DNA of 6,257 nt, taken from assembly GCA_021787775.1 (NCBI GenBank), contig JAJYLK010000077.1, positions 1-6,257 of the forward strand, written 5' to 3'. Within the stretch, counting starts at the first letter, position 1. Each line of letters starts with the position of its first letter. Below the pieces are notes generated by a model. It did not search any database. It saw only the letters and a program-made list of their open reading frames with translations, and had not been told where the DNA came from. The stretch is from Actinomycetes bacterium (GTDB taxonomy: Bacteria; Actinomycetota; Thermoleophilia; BMS3ABIN01). Below, piece after piece: positions 1-5,035 of the stretch. Made by a program: the position numbers and the translations under genes.

Positions 1-1995
1 GTCAGGCAGGCCCGACTGGCGCTCGCCGAAAAGCTGACCCTCGCCCCGGATCTCCAGATCCATGTCGGCCAGCCGGAAGCCGTCGCCGGTCGCAGTCATC
101 GCCGCCAGCCGGCGCTCGGCCTGCCCGGTCTTTGGATCGCCGAAGAGCAGGCAGCAGGACGCGTGCGGGCCGCGGCCAACGCGGCCGCGCAGCTGGTGCA
201 GCTGCGCCAGGCCGAATCGGTCGGCTTCCTCGATCACCATCACGCTGGCATTGGGCACGTCCACGCCGACCTCGATCACCGTGGTCGTCACCAGCACCTG
301 GGTCTCGCCGGAGGCAAAAGCCTGCATCGCCGCCTGTTTGGCCGCCGCCGGCATCTGGCCGTGCAGCAGGCCGACCCGGTAGCGAGCGAACTCCCCGGCG
401 GCTAGCCGCGCGGCCTCGGTCTCCGCCGCCCGGGCCTCGACCGCCACCGATTCCTCGATCAGGGGGCAGACGACGAAGCACTGGCGGCCGGCGTCGAGCT
501 GCTCGCGGATGAAGCCGTAGGCGCCCGCGCGCCTGGGCTCGGGCACCAGCCAGGTCTTGATGCGCCGCCGTCCCGCCGGCAGCGATGCGATAACGCTGGT
601 CTCCAGGTCGCCGAACAGTGTCAGCGCCAGCGTCCGGGGGATCGGCGTCGCCGTCATGTGCAGCGCGTGCGGCACCAGAGCGCCGGGCCCCGCCTTGACC
701 GCCAGTTCCTCCCGCTGCCTGACGCCGAAGCGGTGCTGCTCGTCCACGACGATGACCGCCAGGCCGGAGAAGGCGACACCCTTCTGGATGAGCGCGTGCG
801 TGCCCACGACGATGTCGATCTCGCCGGCGGCGATCCGCGCCAGCAGGCTCTGGCGTTCGCCAGCCTTGAGCCGGCTGGAAAGAAAGGCCAGCCGCAGGCC
901 CAGCCCCGCCAGCATCTGCGCCAGGCTGAAATAATGCTGCTCGGCCAGCACCTCGGTGGGAGCCATCAGCGCCGCCTGCCTGCCTGCTTCCACCGCCCGC
1001 AGCATCGTATATGTGGCCACCACGGTCTTGCCGGCGCCCACATCCCCCTGCAGCAGGCGCTGCATCGGCACCGGCCGCTGCAGGTCCCGCGATATCTCCC
1101 GGCAGGCGCGCAGCTGGCCGCGGGTCAGCCTGAACGGCAGCGCGGCGATGAACCGCCGCGTCAGCTCTCCTTCCTGCTCCAGCGCCTGGCTGTGGCGCGT
1201 CTGCGCAAAACGCTGCCTGAGGCTGAGCAGTCCCAGCTGCAACAGGTAGAGCTCATCGAAGATAAGCCGCCGCTCGGCCTGCCGGCCGGCGTCCGCCGAG
1301 CCGGGGAAGTGCATCGCCAGCACGGCATCGGCTCTGAACGGCAGCCGCAGCTCGGCCCGAAGAGACGGCGGCAGCGGATCGGCCAGCCGCGCCATCAGCG
1401 GACGCACCTGCCCCAGCCAGCCGCGCAGCCTTTTAACCGAAATCTTTTCCGTGGTGGAATATACGGGCACGAAGCCGGTGGTGTGCAGCCCTGCCTCGCC
1501 ACGTCCCAGTATCTCGTGCCCCCGCACCCTGAAGGTGCCGCCGGCGCCATCATAGGCGCCCCGCAGCAGCAGCGTGTCCCCCGGCTGAAGCAGACGAGCC
1601 AGGTAATCCTGATTGAACCAGACGGCCTGCATGTAACCGGTATCATCACGGACCGTCGCCTTGATCAGATGCAGGTTGCGCCGCCGCGTACGCGACAGGG
1701 CGATCTGTTCCAGCGTGGCCTCGACTGTCGCCTCCTCCCCCAGTTTGAGCTCAGCGATGCGGCGCCGGCTGGTGAAATCGTCATGCCGGAAAGGGAAATG
1801 GAGCAACAGGTCACCCAGGCTTTCCAGCCCGAGGCGGCGCGCCTCGGCGGCCATGGCCGGACCGACGCCGGGCAGCACGGTCAACGGCTCGCGCAGCCGG
1901 GGAGGGTTGAGAAACGCCTTGGAAGTACGGGGAAGTCTTGCCGTTTGAAGTGGGCCTGACCCGGCGAACAGTGCGGGGCAACCGGGTTTGGTCAT
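1..1995 (-). CDS. recG: ATP-dependent DNA helicase RecG (C-terminus cut off by window edge)
   Basis: RecG is a cytoplasmic superfamily 2 helicase that regresses stalled replication forks and drives Holliday-junction branch migration. The frame is open through 665 codons and leaves the window at the left edge. It ends in the conserved [16 protein letters not shown] block, so only the last few dozen residues are missing. Residues ~36-250 form the helix-hairpin-helix/OB 'wedge' region ([16 protein letters not shown] near 41-56). Visible helicase motifs are GDVGAGKT (Walker A, 317-324), DEQH (Walker B, 418-421), MTATPIPRT (447-455), VIEVGVDVP (573-581) and RGRVGR (603-608). All are intact and I found no frameshift. 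The ATG at 1995 is chosen because AAGGAG lies 5 nt upstream; it gives about 35 residues before the conserved wedge. The gene diverges from rpmB across a 111-bp gap. Family assignment is essentially certain; the exact start is less so. Confidence 0.97.
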   Translation of the reverse strand, partial: MTKPGCPALFAGSGPLQTARLPRTSKAFLNPPRLREPLTVLPGVGPAMAAEARRLGLESLGDLLLHFPFRHDDFTSRRRIAELKLGEEATVEATLEQIALSRTRRRNLHLIKATVRDDTGYMQAVWFNQDYLARLLQPGDTLLLRGAYDGAGGTFRVRGHEILGRGEAGLHTTGFVPVYSTTEKISVKRLRGWLGQVRPLMARLADPLPPSLRAELRLPFRADAVLAMHFPGSADAGRQAERRLIFDELYLLQLGLLSLRQRFAQTRHSQALEQEGELTRRFIAALPFRLTRGQLRACREISRDLQRPVPMQRLLQGDVGAGKTVVATYTMLRAVEAGRQAALMAPTEVLAEQHYFSLAQMLAGLGLRLAFLSSRLKAGERQSLLARIAAGEIDIVVGTHALIQKGVAFSGLAVIVVDEQHRFGVRQREELAVKAGPGALVPHALHMTATPIPRTLALTLFGDLETSVIASLPAGRRRIKTWLVPEPRRAGAYGFIREQLDAGRQCFVVCPLIEESVAVEARAAETEAARLAAGEFARYRVGLLHGQMPAAAKQAAMQAFASGETQVLVTTTVIEVGVDVPNASVMVIEEADRFGLAQLHQLRGRVGRGPHASCCLLFGDPKTGQAERRLAAMTATGDGFRLADMDLEIRGEGQLFGERQSGLPD

Positions 1996-2000
1996 GGCCT

Positions 2001-2006
2001 CTCCTT
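2001..2006 (-). promoter_or_regulatory. Ribosome binding site of recG
   Basis: Read on the minus strand this is AAGGAG, with 5 nt before the ATG at 1995. It supports that start over later in-frame ATG or GTG codons. Confidence 0.7.
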
Positions 2007-2007
2007 C

Positions 2008-2036
2008 TTGCATTTAAGAAGCGGCTATAGCATAAT
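2008..2036 (+). promoter_or_regulatory. Candidate sigma-70-type promoter for rpmB
   Basis: A TTGCAT -35 (2008-2013) and a CATAAT -10 (2031-2036) have the ideal 17-nt spacing inside the only AT-rich stretch between recG and rpmB. The predicted start near 2043 leaves a leader of about 60 nt before the TTG start of rpmB. The -10 matches consensus at five of six positions; the -35 is weak. Confidence 0.5.
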
Positions 2037-2057
2037 TACGCCTTGTGTGAAAAGCAA
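2029..2057 (-). promoter_or_regulatory. Candidate sigma-70-type promoter for recG
   Basis: On the minus strand a TTGCTT -35 (2057-2052) and a TATGCT -10 (2034-2029) are separated by 17 nt. Transcription would start near 2022 and give a leader of about 27 nt that carries the recG ribosome binding site. The boxes match consensus at 3/6 and 4/6, so this is a prediction from spacing and position only. Its -10 overlaps the -10 of the opposing rpmB promoter. Confidence 0.4.
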
Positions 2058-2063
2058 GAAACC

Positions 2064-2084
2064 CCGGCCTGACGCTGCGGCCGG
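2064..2084 (+). promoter_or_regulatory. GC-rich hairpin in the rpmB leader
   Basis: CCGGCC (2064-2069) and GGCCGG (2079-2084) can form a perfect 6-bp stem with a 9-nt loop. The stem ends 7 nt before the AAGGA ribosome binding site of rpmB. No T run follows, so it is not a terminator. Ribosomal protein genes often carry leader structures that tune translation, but a role here is only inferred, and such stems also arise by chance in GC-rich DNA. Confidence 0.3.
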
Positions 2085-2106
2085 CAAAAACAAGGATCTG
2101 ATCCAA

Positions 2107-2298
2107 TTGTCAAAAGTCTGCACAGTTTGCGGCAAGAAGCCCGGATACGGCAACAACCGCAGCCATTCCAACCGCGCCACACGGCGGCGGTTCAACGTCA
2201 ACCTGCAAAAGATCCGGATCGTCAGGGACGGCTCCCCGGCGCGCGCCTATGTCTGCGCCAAGTGCATCAGCGCCGGCAAGGTCCAGAAGGCCGTCTGA
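2107..2298 (+). CDS. rpmB: 50S ribosomal protein L28 (bL28), zinc-binding C+ form, TTG start
   Basis: L28 is a small basic protein of the large ribosomal subunit. The 63-residue product starts [20 protein letters not shown], followed by the family's [16 protein letters not shown] region and a C-terminal [12 protein letters not shown]. The paired motifs CTVC (residues 5-8) and CAKC (near 52-55) mark the four-cysteine zinc-binding form. I choose the TTG at 2107 because the protein then begins exactly where L28 proteins normally do, and AAGGA (2092-2096) sits 10 nt upstream. A longer in-frame reading from 2008 would add 33 unrelated residues and would start inside the predicted -35 box. The gene is transcribed away from recG and converges on the patatin remnant, whose last codon is only 6 nt beyond this stop. 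No clear terminator follows. Confidence 0.96.
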   Translation: MSKVCTVCGKKPGYGNNRSHSNRATRRRFNVNLQKIRIVRDGSPARAYVCAKCISAGKVQKAV

Positions 2299-2304
2299 CC
2301 CGGT

Positions 2305-2598
2305 CTAGTCCGGCGCCGCAGCCCCGGCTCCTGACGCCAGCTCCCTGATCCGCCGGCAGGCCGGCTTCGCTTGGCGGAACCGCGCCTTGCAGGCATCGAA
2401 ATCCCAGTGCGCAAAGAACGCTTCGGCCCCGTTGCGGCCGGACTAATGCGCCGCTGATGAGCTGCGGCCGGCAGCGAGGCCACGATGGCGCCGGCGAAGA
2501 CGCCGGCCAGCCCGATCCCCTTGACGCCGCCTCCTCGATATAGCATCGATTTGTTTGACATTCTGTTTGACATCCTGTTTGACACCGGCCTGCGTCAT
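2305..2598 (-). pseudogene. Patatin-like phospholipase remnant, with internal deletions and frameshift
   Basis: Patatin-like proteins are serine lipid acyl hydrolases, normally about 280 residues or more, with an N-terminal glycine-rich oxyanion motif, a GxSxG serine and a late Asp. Here pieces survive within about 290 bp. From the ATG at 2598 (GGGGAGG 4 nt upstream) the frame reads MTQAGVKQDVKQNVKQIDAI. The hallmark RGGGVKGIGLAG then appears in another frame (about 2537-2502) and runs directly into FAGAIVASLPAA. This looks like the segment after the nucleophile elbow (GTSAGAIVASL in relatives), with the catalytic Ser gone. The first frame, after a TAG at 2445-2443, reads SGRNGAEAFFAHWDFDACKA and on to a stop at 2305, resembling patatin C-termini. 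Most of the middle, including the Asp region, is missing. It lies 25 nt after the emfourin gene, so it was probably the last gene of that unit. The identification rests on short motifs and is likely but not certain. Confidence 0.62.
2551..2585 (-). repeat. Three tandem 12-bp units encoding VKQx repeats
   Basis: On the minus strand GTCAAACAG or a close variant occurs three times with a 12-bp period, giving Val-Lys-Gln followed by Asp, Asn and Ile. It lies at the 5' end of the patatin remnant, just before the glycine-rich motif. The period is a multiple of three, so the repeat did not itself break the frame. It may be replication slippage in or before decay. Confidence 0.7.
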
Positions 2599-2623
2599 CG
2601 CGCCTCCCCACAGGCGGATTTGC

Positions 2624-2926
2624 TCAGCTTTGCTCCAGCGCCTTCGCGGACAGCTTTTCCACCAGCGGCCTCAGCCGGGGCGGCAGCGCCTCCTCGTCGA
2701 CCTCGACTGTGTGCGTGGTCCCCGCAGCGGTGATAGTGAGGCGGTAATGGAACCGGTCTGGCTGGCGCTTCGCGGCGGCGATCGCCGCGGGCAGCTGGAA
2801 AAACGCAGCCGCCGCCACCAGCTGCAGCAGCGCGGCCGCCTCTGTCCCGGCCATGGCGTCCGTATCGAGCGCCGCCGCCAGGCGCATGCCGGCAAACCCG
2901 CCCGAACGCTCGAATTCGATCCTCAT
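2624..2926 (-). CDS. Emfourin-like inhibitor of the neighbouring M4 metalloprotease
   Basis: A 100-residue protein with no signal peptide or membrane segment. It begins MRIEFERSGGFAGMRLAAAL and has a central LLQLVAAAAFFQLPA helix-like stretch. The C-terminal half contains PDRFHYRLTI, THTVEVDEEA and PPRLRPLVEKL. This pattern (MRIxxxRSGGFAG, then a PDxFxYxLT strand, HTV, and LRPL) is that of emfourin, the small inhibitor encoded beside protealysin-type proteases. The expected role is to bind and block the protease in the cytoplasm. The ATG at 2926 is preferred because the family begins with MRIE; an ATG at 2950 would only add MPGQDGET, which comes from duplicated leader sequence. A GGTGA lies about 5 nt upstream. 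The protease gene ends 166 nt upstream on the same strand, and the gap holds a 65-bp tandem repeat that copies this gene's own start. The product is inferred from motif memory and gene context. Confidence 0.85.
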   Translation of the reverse strand: MRIEFERSGGFAGMRLAAALDTDAMAGTEAAALLQLVAAAAFFQLPAAIAAAKRQPDRFHYRLTITAAGTTHTVEVDEEALPPRLRPLVEKLSAKALEQS

Positions 2927-2991
2927 CGTTTCACCATCCTGACCGGGCATATGCAGGGGAACTGCCAGCCGCGCTCGAATTCGATCCTCAT
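2923..2991 (-). other. Short upstream frame made by the repeat, 22 codons, ATGA-overlapping the emfourin start
   Basis: The second repeat copy recreates the emfourin start (MRIEFER), then leaves the ancestral frame and reads GWQFPCICPVRMVKR before TGA. That stop overlaps the emfourin ATG in an ATGA (2926-2923), an arrangement typical of translational coupling. It is preceded by a full copy of emfourin's own binding site. The frame is real in sequence; whether it is translated, or the peptide matters, is unknown. It may simply be a by-product of the duplication. Confidence 0.4.
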
Positions 2992-3056
2992 CGTTTCACC
3001 ATCCTGACCGGGCATATGCAGGGGAACTGCCAGCCGCGCCCGGGTTCGATCCTCAT
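2988..3056 (-). other. First short upstream frame of the same design, 22 codons
   Basis: From the ATG at 3056 the frame reads MRIEPGR and then the same GWQFPCICPVRMVKR tail, ending in a TGA that overlaps the ATG of the next short frame (ATGA at 2991-2988). GGAAGG lies only 2 nt upstream, which is closer than ideal. It starts 36 nt after the protease stop, about where a co-transcribed downstream gene would be expected to start. Translation is unproven. Confidence 0.3.
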
Positions 3057-3092
3057 CACCTTCCGCCGCCGGATCGCCGGCCGAGCCGCATC

Positions 3093-4118
3093 CTACCGGA
3101 CGGCGCCGACCTGCTTCCAGGCGTCGCGTATGGCGATGCTCACCCTGCCCGCCTTGCCGTAGAGCTCAGCCGCCACAGCCGCGGTCACCGCGGCGGCGTC
3201 CCTGAAATCAGAGTCATGGCGCAACCGGTCGCGCAGCGCGACGTACCACACCCGGCCCGCTTTTTCCCAGGCGTTGCCACCGATGGCCGTCGCGGCCAGA
3301 TAAAATGCGTGGTTGGGGATGCCGGAATTGATGTGAACGCCGCCGTCATCGGCCGAGCCGTCGTAATAATCTTTCATATGCGCCGGCTGGGGGTCCCTGC
3401 CGATGAGCGGATCGTCGTATGCGGTGCCGGGGGCTTTCATCGACCGAAGGCCGACGGCCTTGATCCGGCGGGTGAAGATGCCGGCGCCGATGATCCAGTC
3501 GGCCTGGCGCGCCGTCTGCTTTTTCGTCCACTGCTTCAGCAGCGAACCAAAGACATCCGAGAAGGATTCGTTAAGCGCTCCCGGCTGGTCATGATAATCC
3601 AGGCCGGCTTCGTACTGGGTGATCCCGTGCGTCAGTTCATGGCCGATGACGTCGATCGATCTGCTGAAGCGGTTGAAGATGCGGCCGTCGCCGTCGCCGT
3701 AGACCATCTGCCGGCCGTTCCAGAAAGCGTTCTGATAGCCGACGCCGTAGTGGACCGATGAGTTCAGCCGCATGCCGCGGCCGTCGACTGAGTTTCTGCC
3801 GTAGGCCTGCTGCATGAAGTCATACATATTGCCGCTGCCGGCATACGCCTCGTTGACGGCGACGTCGCCGGCGGCGTGCCCGCCTTCGGCGCGCAGCAGG
3901 GTGCCCGGCAGCCTCTCCGTATGTTCGCAGTCATACACCGCCCGCTGCCGGCCGCCAGTGGGCGTGACCACGCCCAGGACGGCGAATGCCTGGCGCTGCC
4001 CGCGTAGCCGCTCGGAAGCAGCCAGCTGATCCAGCGCCGCCTCCCGCTGTTCGTCGCTGCCGTTCCTGGCGATCTCCTTGTGGATGAAAGGCGGGATGAA
4101 GCTTCTGATATTTGCCAC
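3093..4118 (-). CDS. Protealysin-type M4 (thermolysin-like) zinc metalloprotease
   Basis: A 341-residue M4 peptidase precursor. The short propeptide (residues 1 to about 55) carries the PPFI motif (9-12) that marks protealysin-like precursors, rather than the long thermolysin prosequence. There is no signal peptide, as in protealysin. The catalytic part includes HELTH (160-164: two zinc His and the general-base Glu), NESFSD with the third zinc ligand E184, and GGVHINSGIPNHAF with the transition-state His at 262. All key residues are present. I choose the GTG at 4118, giving MANIRSFIPPFI, because GGGGGAG lies 5 nt upstream. A GTG two codons earlier overlaps that site, and the ATG at 4199 adds 27 residues unlike the family. 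The gene is followed by the emfourin-like inhibitor, so an operon of protease plus its own inhibitor is likely. Proteins of this group mature by removing their propeptide and have been linked to interaction with host cells or other bacteria; the role here is unknown. Confidence 0.95.
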   Translation of the reverse strand: MANIRSFIPPFIHKEIARNGSDEQREAALDQLAASERLRGQRQAFAVLGVVTPTGGRQRAVYDCEHTERLPGTLLRAEGGHAAGDVAVNEAYAGSGNMYDFMQQAYGRNSVDGRGMRLNSSVHYGVGYQNAFWNGRQMVYGDGDGRIFNRFSRSIDVIGHELTHGITQYEAGLDYHDQPGALNESFSDVFGSLLKQWTKKQTARQADWIIGAGIFTRRIKAVGLRSMKAPGTAYDDPLIGRDPQPAHMKDYYDGSADDGGVHINSGIPNHAFYLAATAIGGNAWEKAGRVWYVALRDRLRHDSDFRDAAAVTAAVAAELYGKAGRVSIAIRDAWKQVGAVR

Positions 4119-4123
4119 GGCCA

Positions 4124-4130
4124 CTCCCCC
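4124..4130 (-). promoter_or_regulatory. Ribosome binding site that decides the protease start
   Basis: GGGGGAG on the minus strand, 5 nt before the GTG at 4118. It overlaps the alternative GTG at 4124, which argues against that start. Confidence 0.65.
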
Positions 4131-4226
4131 TGTCCGTAATAGATGATCCGCGGTGGCGGTCACGCAAACGCGGACGTTCCGGATGAGATTTCTTACCAAA
4201 AATCAGCTCCACAAACAATCACCGCA

Positions 4227-4255
4227 TATATATCACATGCTAGTATTTCTGACAA
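4227..4255 (-). promoter_or_regulatory. Candidate promoter of the protease-emfourin unit
   Basis: TTGTCA (4255-4250, five of six to consensus) and TATATA (4232-4227) are spaced by 17 nt on the minus strand. They lie in the only AT-rich stretch upstream of the protease. The leader would be about 100 nt. The box assignment is a visual prediction, and the exact -10 within the TATATAT run is ambiguous. Confidence 0.45.
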
Positions 4256-4300
4256 TCGGCGGCGGCAGCATTTCCGCCGGGCTGGACGGACGTGCCGTGC

Positions 4301-4352
4301 GCCAGTATGGATGCGCCTGACTCGGCGCCAGGATGGATGCGCCTGACTCGGC
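4301..4352. repeat. 26-bp tandem direct repeat, two copies
   Basis: Copies at 4301-4326 and 4327-4352 match at 25 of 26 positions (T versus G at the sixth base); each contains GGATGCGCCTGACTCGGC. A 7-bp inverted pair, CGTGCCG (4291-4297) and CGGCACG (4349-4355), brackets them. They lie between the riboflavin terminator and the protease promoter, upstream of that promoter. They could be a tandem operator or simple slippage; nothing in the sequence decides which. Confidence 0.85.
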
Positions 4353-4377
4353 ACGCCTCGACCGAACCCCGGGCGGC

Positions 4378-4416
4378 AAAAAAACCGGGCCGGTGGAATG
4401 CTATCCACCAGCCCGG
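4378..4416 (-). terminator. Strong intrinsic terminator of the riboflavin operon
   Basis: On the minus strand a 13-bp stem (4416-4404 with 4397-4385, one G-T pair) closes a 6-nt loop and is followed at once by seven T residues (4384-4378). It lies 70 nt beyond the ribH stop, the right place and direction to end the ribBA-ribH transcript and insulate the protease promoter. There is no T run on the opposite side, so it acts in one direction. Confidence 0.93.
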
Positions 4417-4486
4417 AGGTACAGCCGATCAAGGCCGGCCCCGGCGCCGCTGTTTGCGGCCGAGGCCGAATGACGTTGATGGCGTT

Positions 4487-4960
4487 CTAGAGCTTCTTCA
4501 CCAGGCTGGCCATCTCGATGGCGCCAGCCGCCGCCTGCCAGCCCTTGTTGCCGGCCTTGGTGCCGGCGCGTTCGACCGCCTGCTCGATGCTGTCGGTCGT
4601 AAGCACGCCCATTGCCACAGGTATCTTGCTGTCGAGCGAGACCTTGGCGATTCCCTTTGACACCTCGGCAGCGACATAGTCAAAATGCGGCGTGCCGCCG
4701 CGGATGACCGCGCCCAGGCAGATAACGGCGTCGTACTTGCCGCTCTCGGCCATCTTGGCCGCCACCAGCGGGATCTCGAAGGCGCCGGGGACCCAGGCCA
4801 CTTCGATCGCGCTCTTGCCCGCGCCATGCCGCACGAGACAATCGACAGCGCCGTCCAGCAGGCGCGTGGAGATGAATTCATTGAAACGCGCCACTACCAG
4901 GCCGAACTTCAGCCCCTTGGCGTCCAGCATTCCCTCGTAACTCTTGAACTCACTGGCCAT
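4487..4960 (-). CDS. ribH: 6,7-dimethyl-8-ribityllumazine synthase (RibH)
   Basis: This enzyme condenses 3,4-dihydroxy-2-butanone 4-phosphate with 5-amino-6-ribitylamino-uracil, the penultimate step of riboflavin synthesis, usually as a cytoplasmic pentamer or 60-mer shell. The 157-residue length is typical. Family landmarks are VVARFNEFI (22-30, the pyrimidine-stacking Phe at 26), WVPGAFEIP (56-64), [15 protein letters not shown] (83-97, with the presumed catalytic His at 92) and [23 protein letters not shown] (118-140, phosphate-binding Arg near 131). Position 89 is Gly where many relatives have Glu, Asp or Ser; this seems a tolerated variation. The ATG at 4960 is supported by AAAGGA 7 nt upstream. 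The gene follows ribBA by 75 nt on the same strand and precedes a strong terminator, so it is the last gene of the operon. Confidence 0.98.
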   Translation of the reverse strand: MASEFKSYEGMLDAKGLKFGLVVARFNEFISTRLLDGAVDCLVRHGAGKSAIEVAWVPGAFEIPLVAAKMAESGKYDAVICLGAVIRGGTPHFDYVAAEVSKGIAKVSLDSKIPVAMGVLTTDSIEQAVERAGTKAGNKGWQAAAGAIEMASLVKKL

Positions 4961-5035
4961 AAACTGGTCCTTTCTCTTTCGGTTCCGTTGTCAGGCGCGG
5001 CGGCTCGCCGGCCGCCGCCGGTTCAGGCTCGGCTT

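Larger units (their letters stand above)
2907..3057. repeat. 65-bp tandem direct repeat over the emfourin start region (2 full copies plus a partial third)
   Basis: Positions 2907-2971 and 2972-3036 are identical over all 65 bases. A partial third copy at 3037-3057 matches 18 of 21. The first copy overlaps the first codons of the emfourin gene; the others lie between it and the protease stop at 3093. Each copy carries, on the minus strand, the upstream GGTGA-type binding site followed by ATGAGGATCGA. Because 65 is not a multiple of three, each extra copy changes frame. The identity of the two full copies points to recent duplication or continuing homogenisation. Confidence 0.97.

Noticed and set aside
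2..481. 159-codon minus-strand frame
   Set aside because: Same strand as recG but out of frame with its conserved C-terminal helicase motifs; Arg/Gly-rich shadow.
658..1959. 433-codon open frame on the plus strand
   Set aside because: It lies wholly antisense to recG, whose helicase motifs are unmistakable. The predicted protein is a low-complexity Gln/Arg/Pro product typical of GC-rich shadow frames.
2008..2106. N-terminal extension of L28
   Set aside because: L28 proteins begin just before the first CxxC. The extension is unlike the family and its start lies in the predicted -35 box.
2555..3007. 150-codon plus-strand frame across the emfourin gene
   Set aside because: Antisense to emfourin and the 65-bp repeat. 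Its C-terminus only shows the repeat (NSILIVSPS) read backwards.
2907..3057. 65-bp repeat as a CRISPR array or mobile-element end
   Set aside because: The copies are directly adjacent with no spacers, and they contain the coding start of the inhibitor. There is no inverted terminal structure or transposase.
3216..3761. 181-codon plus-strand frame
   Set aside because: Antisense to the catalytic core of the M4 protease, including HELTH; no recognisable domain or good start site.
4961..5035. GC-rich stem (CGGCGGC/GCCGCCG) in the ribBA-ribH gap as an attenuator
   Set aside because: Short stem in a run of GGC/GCC triplets with no T run; such pairing is expected by chance in this composition.
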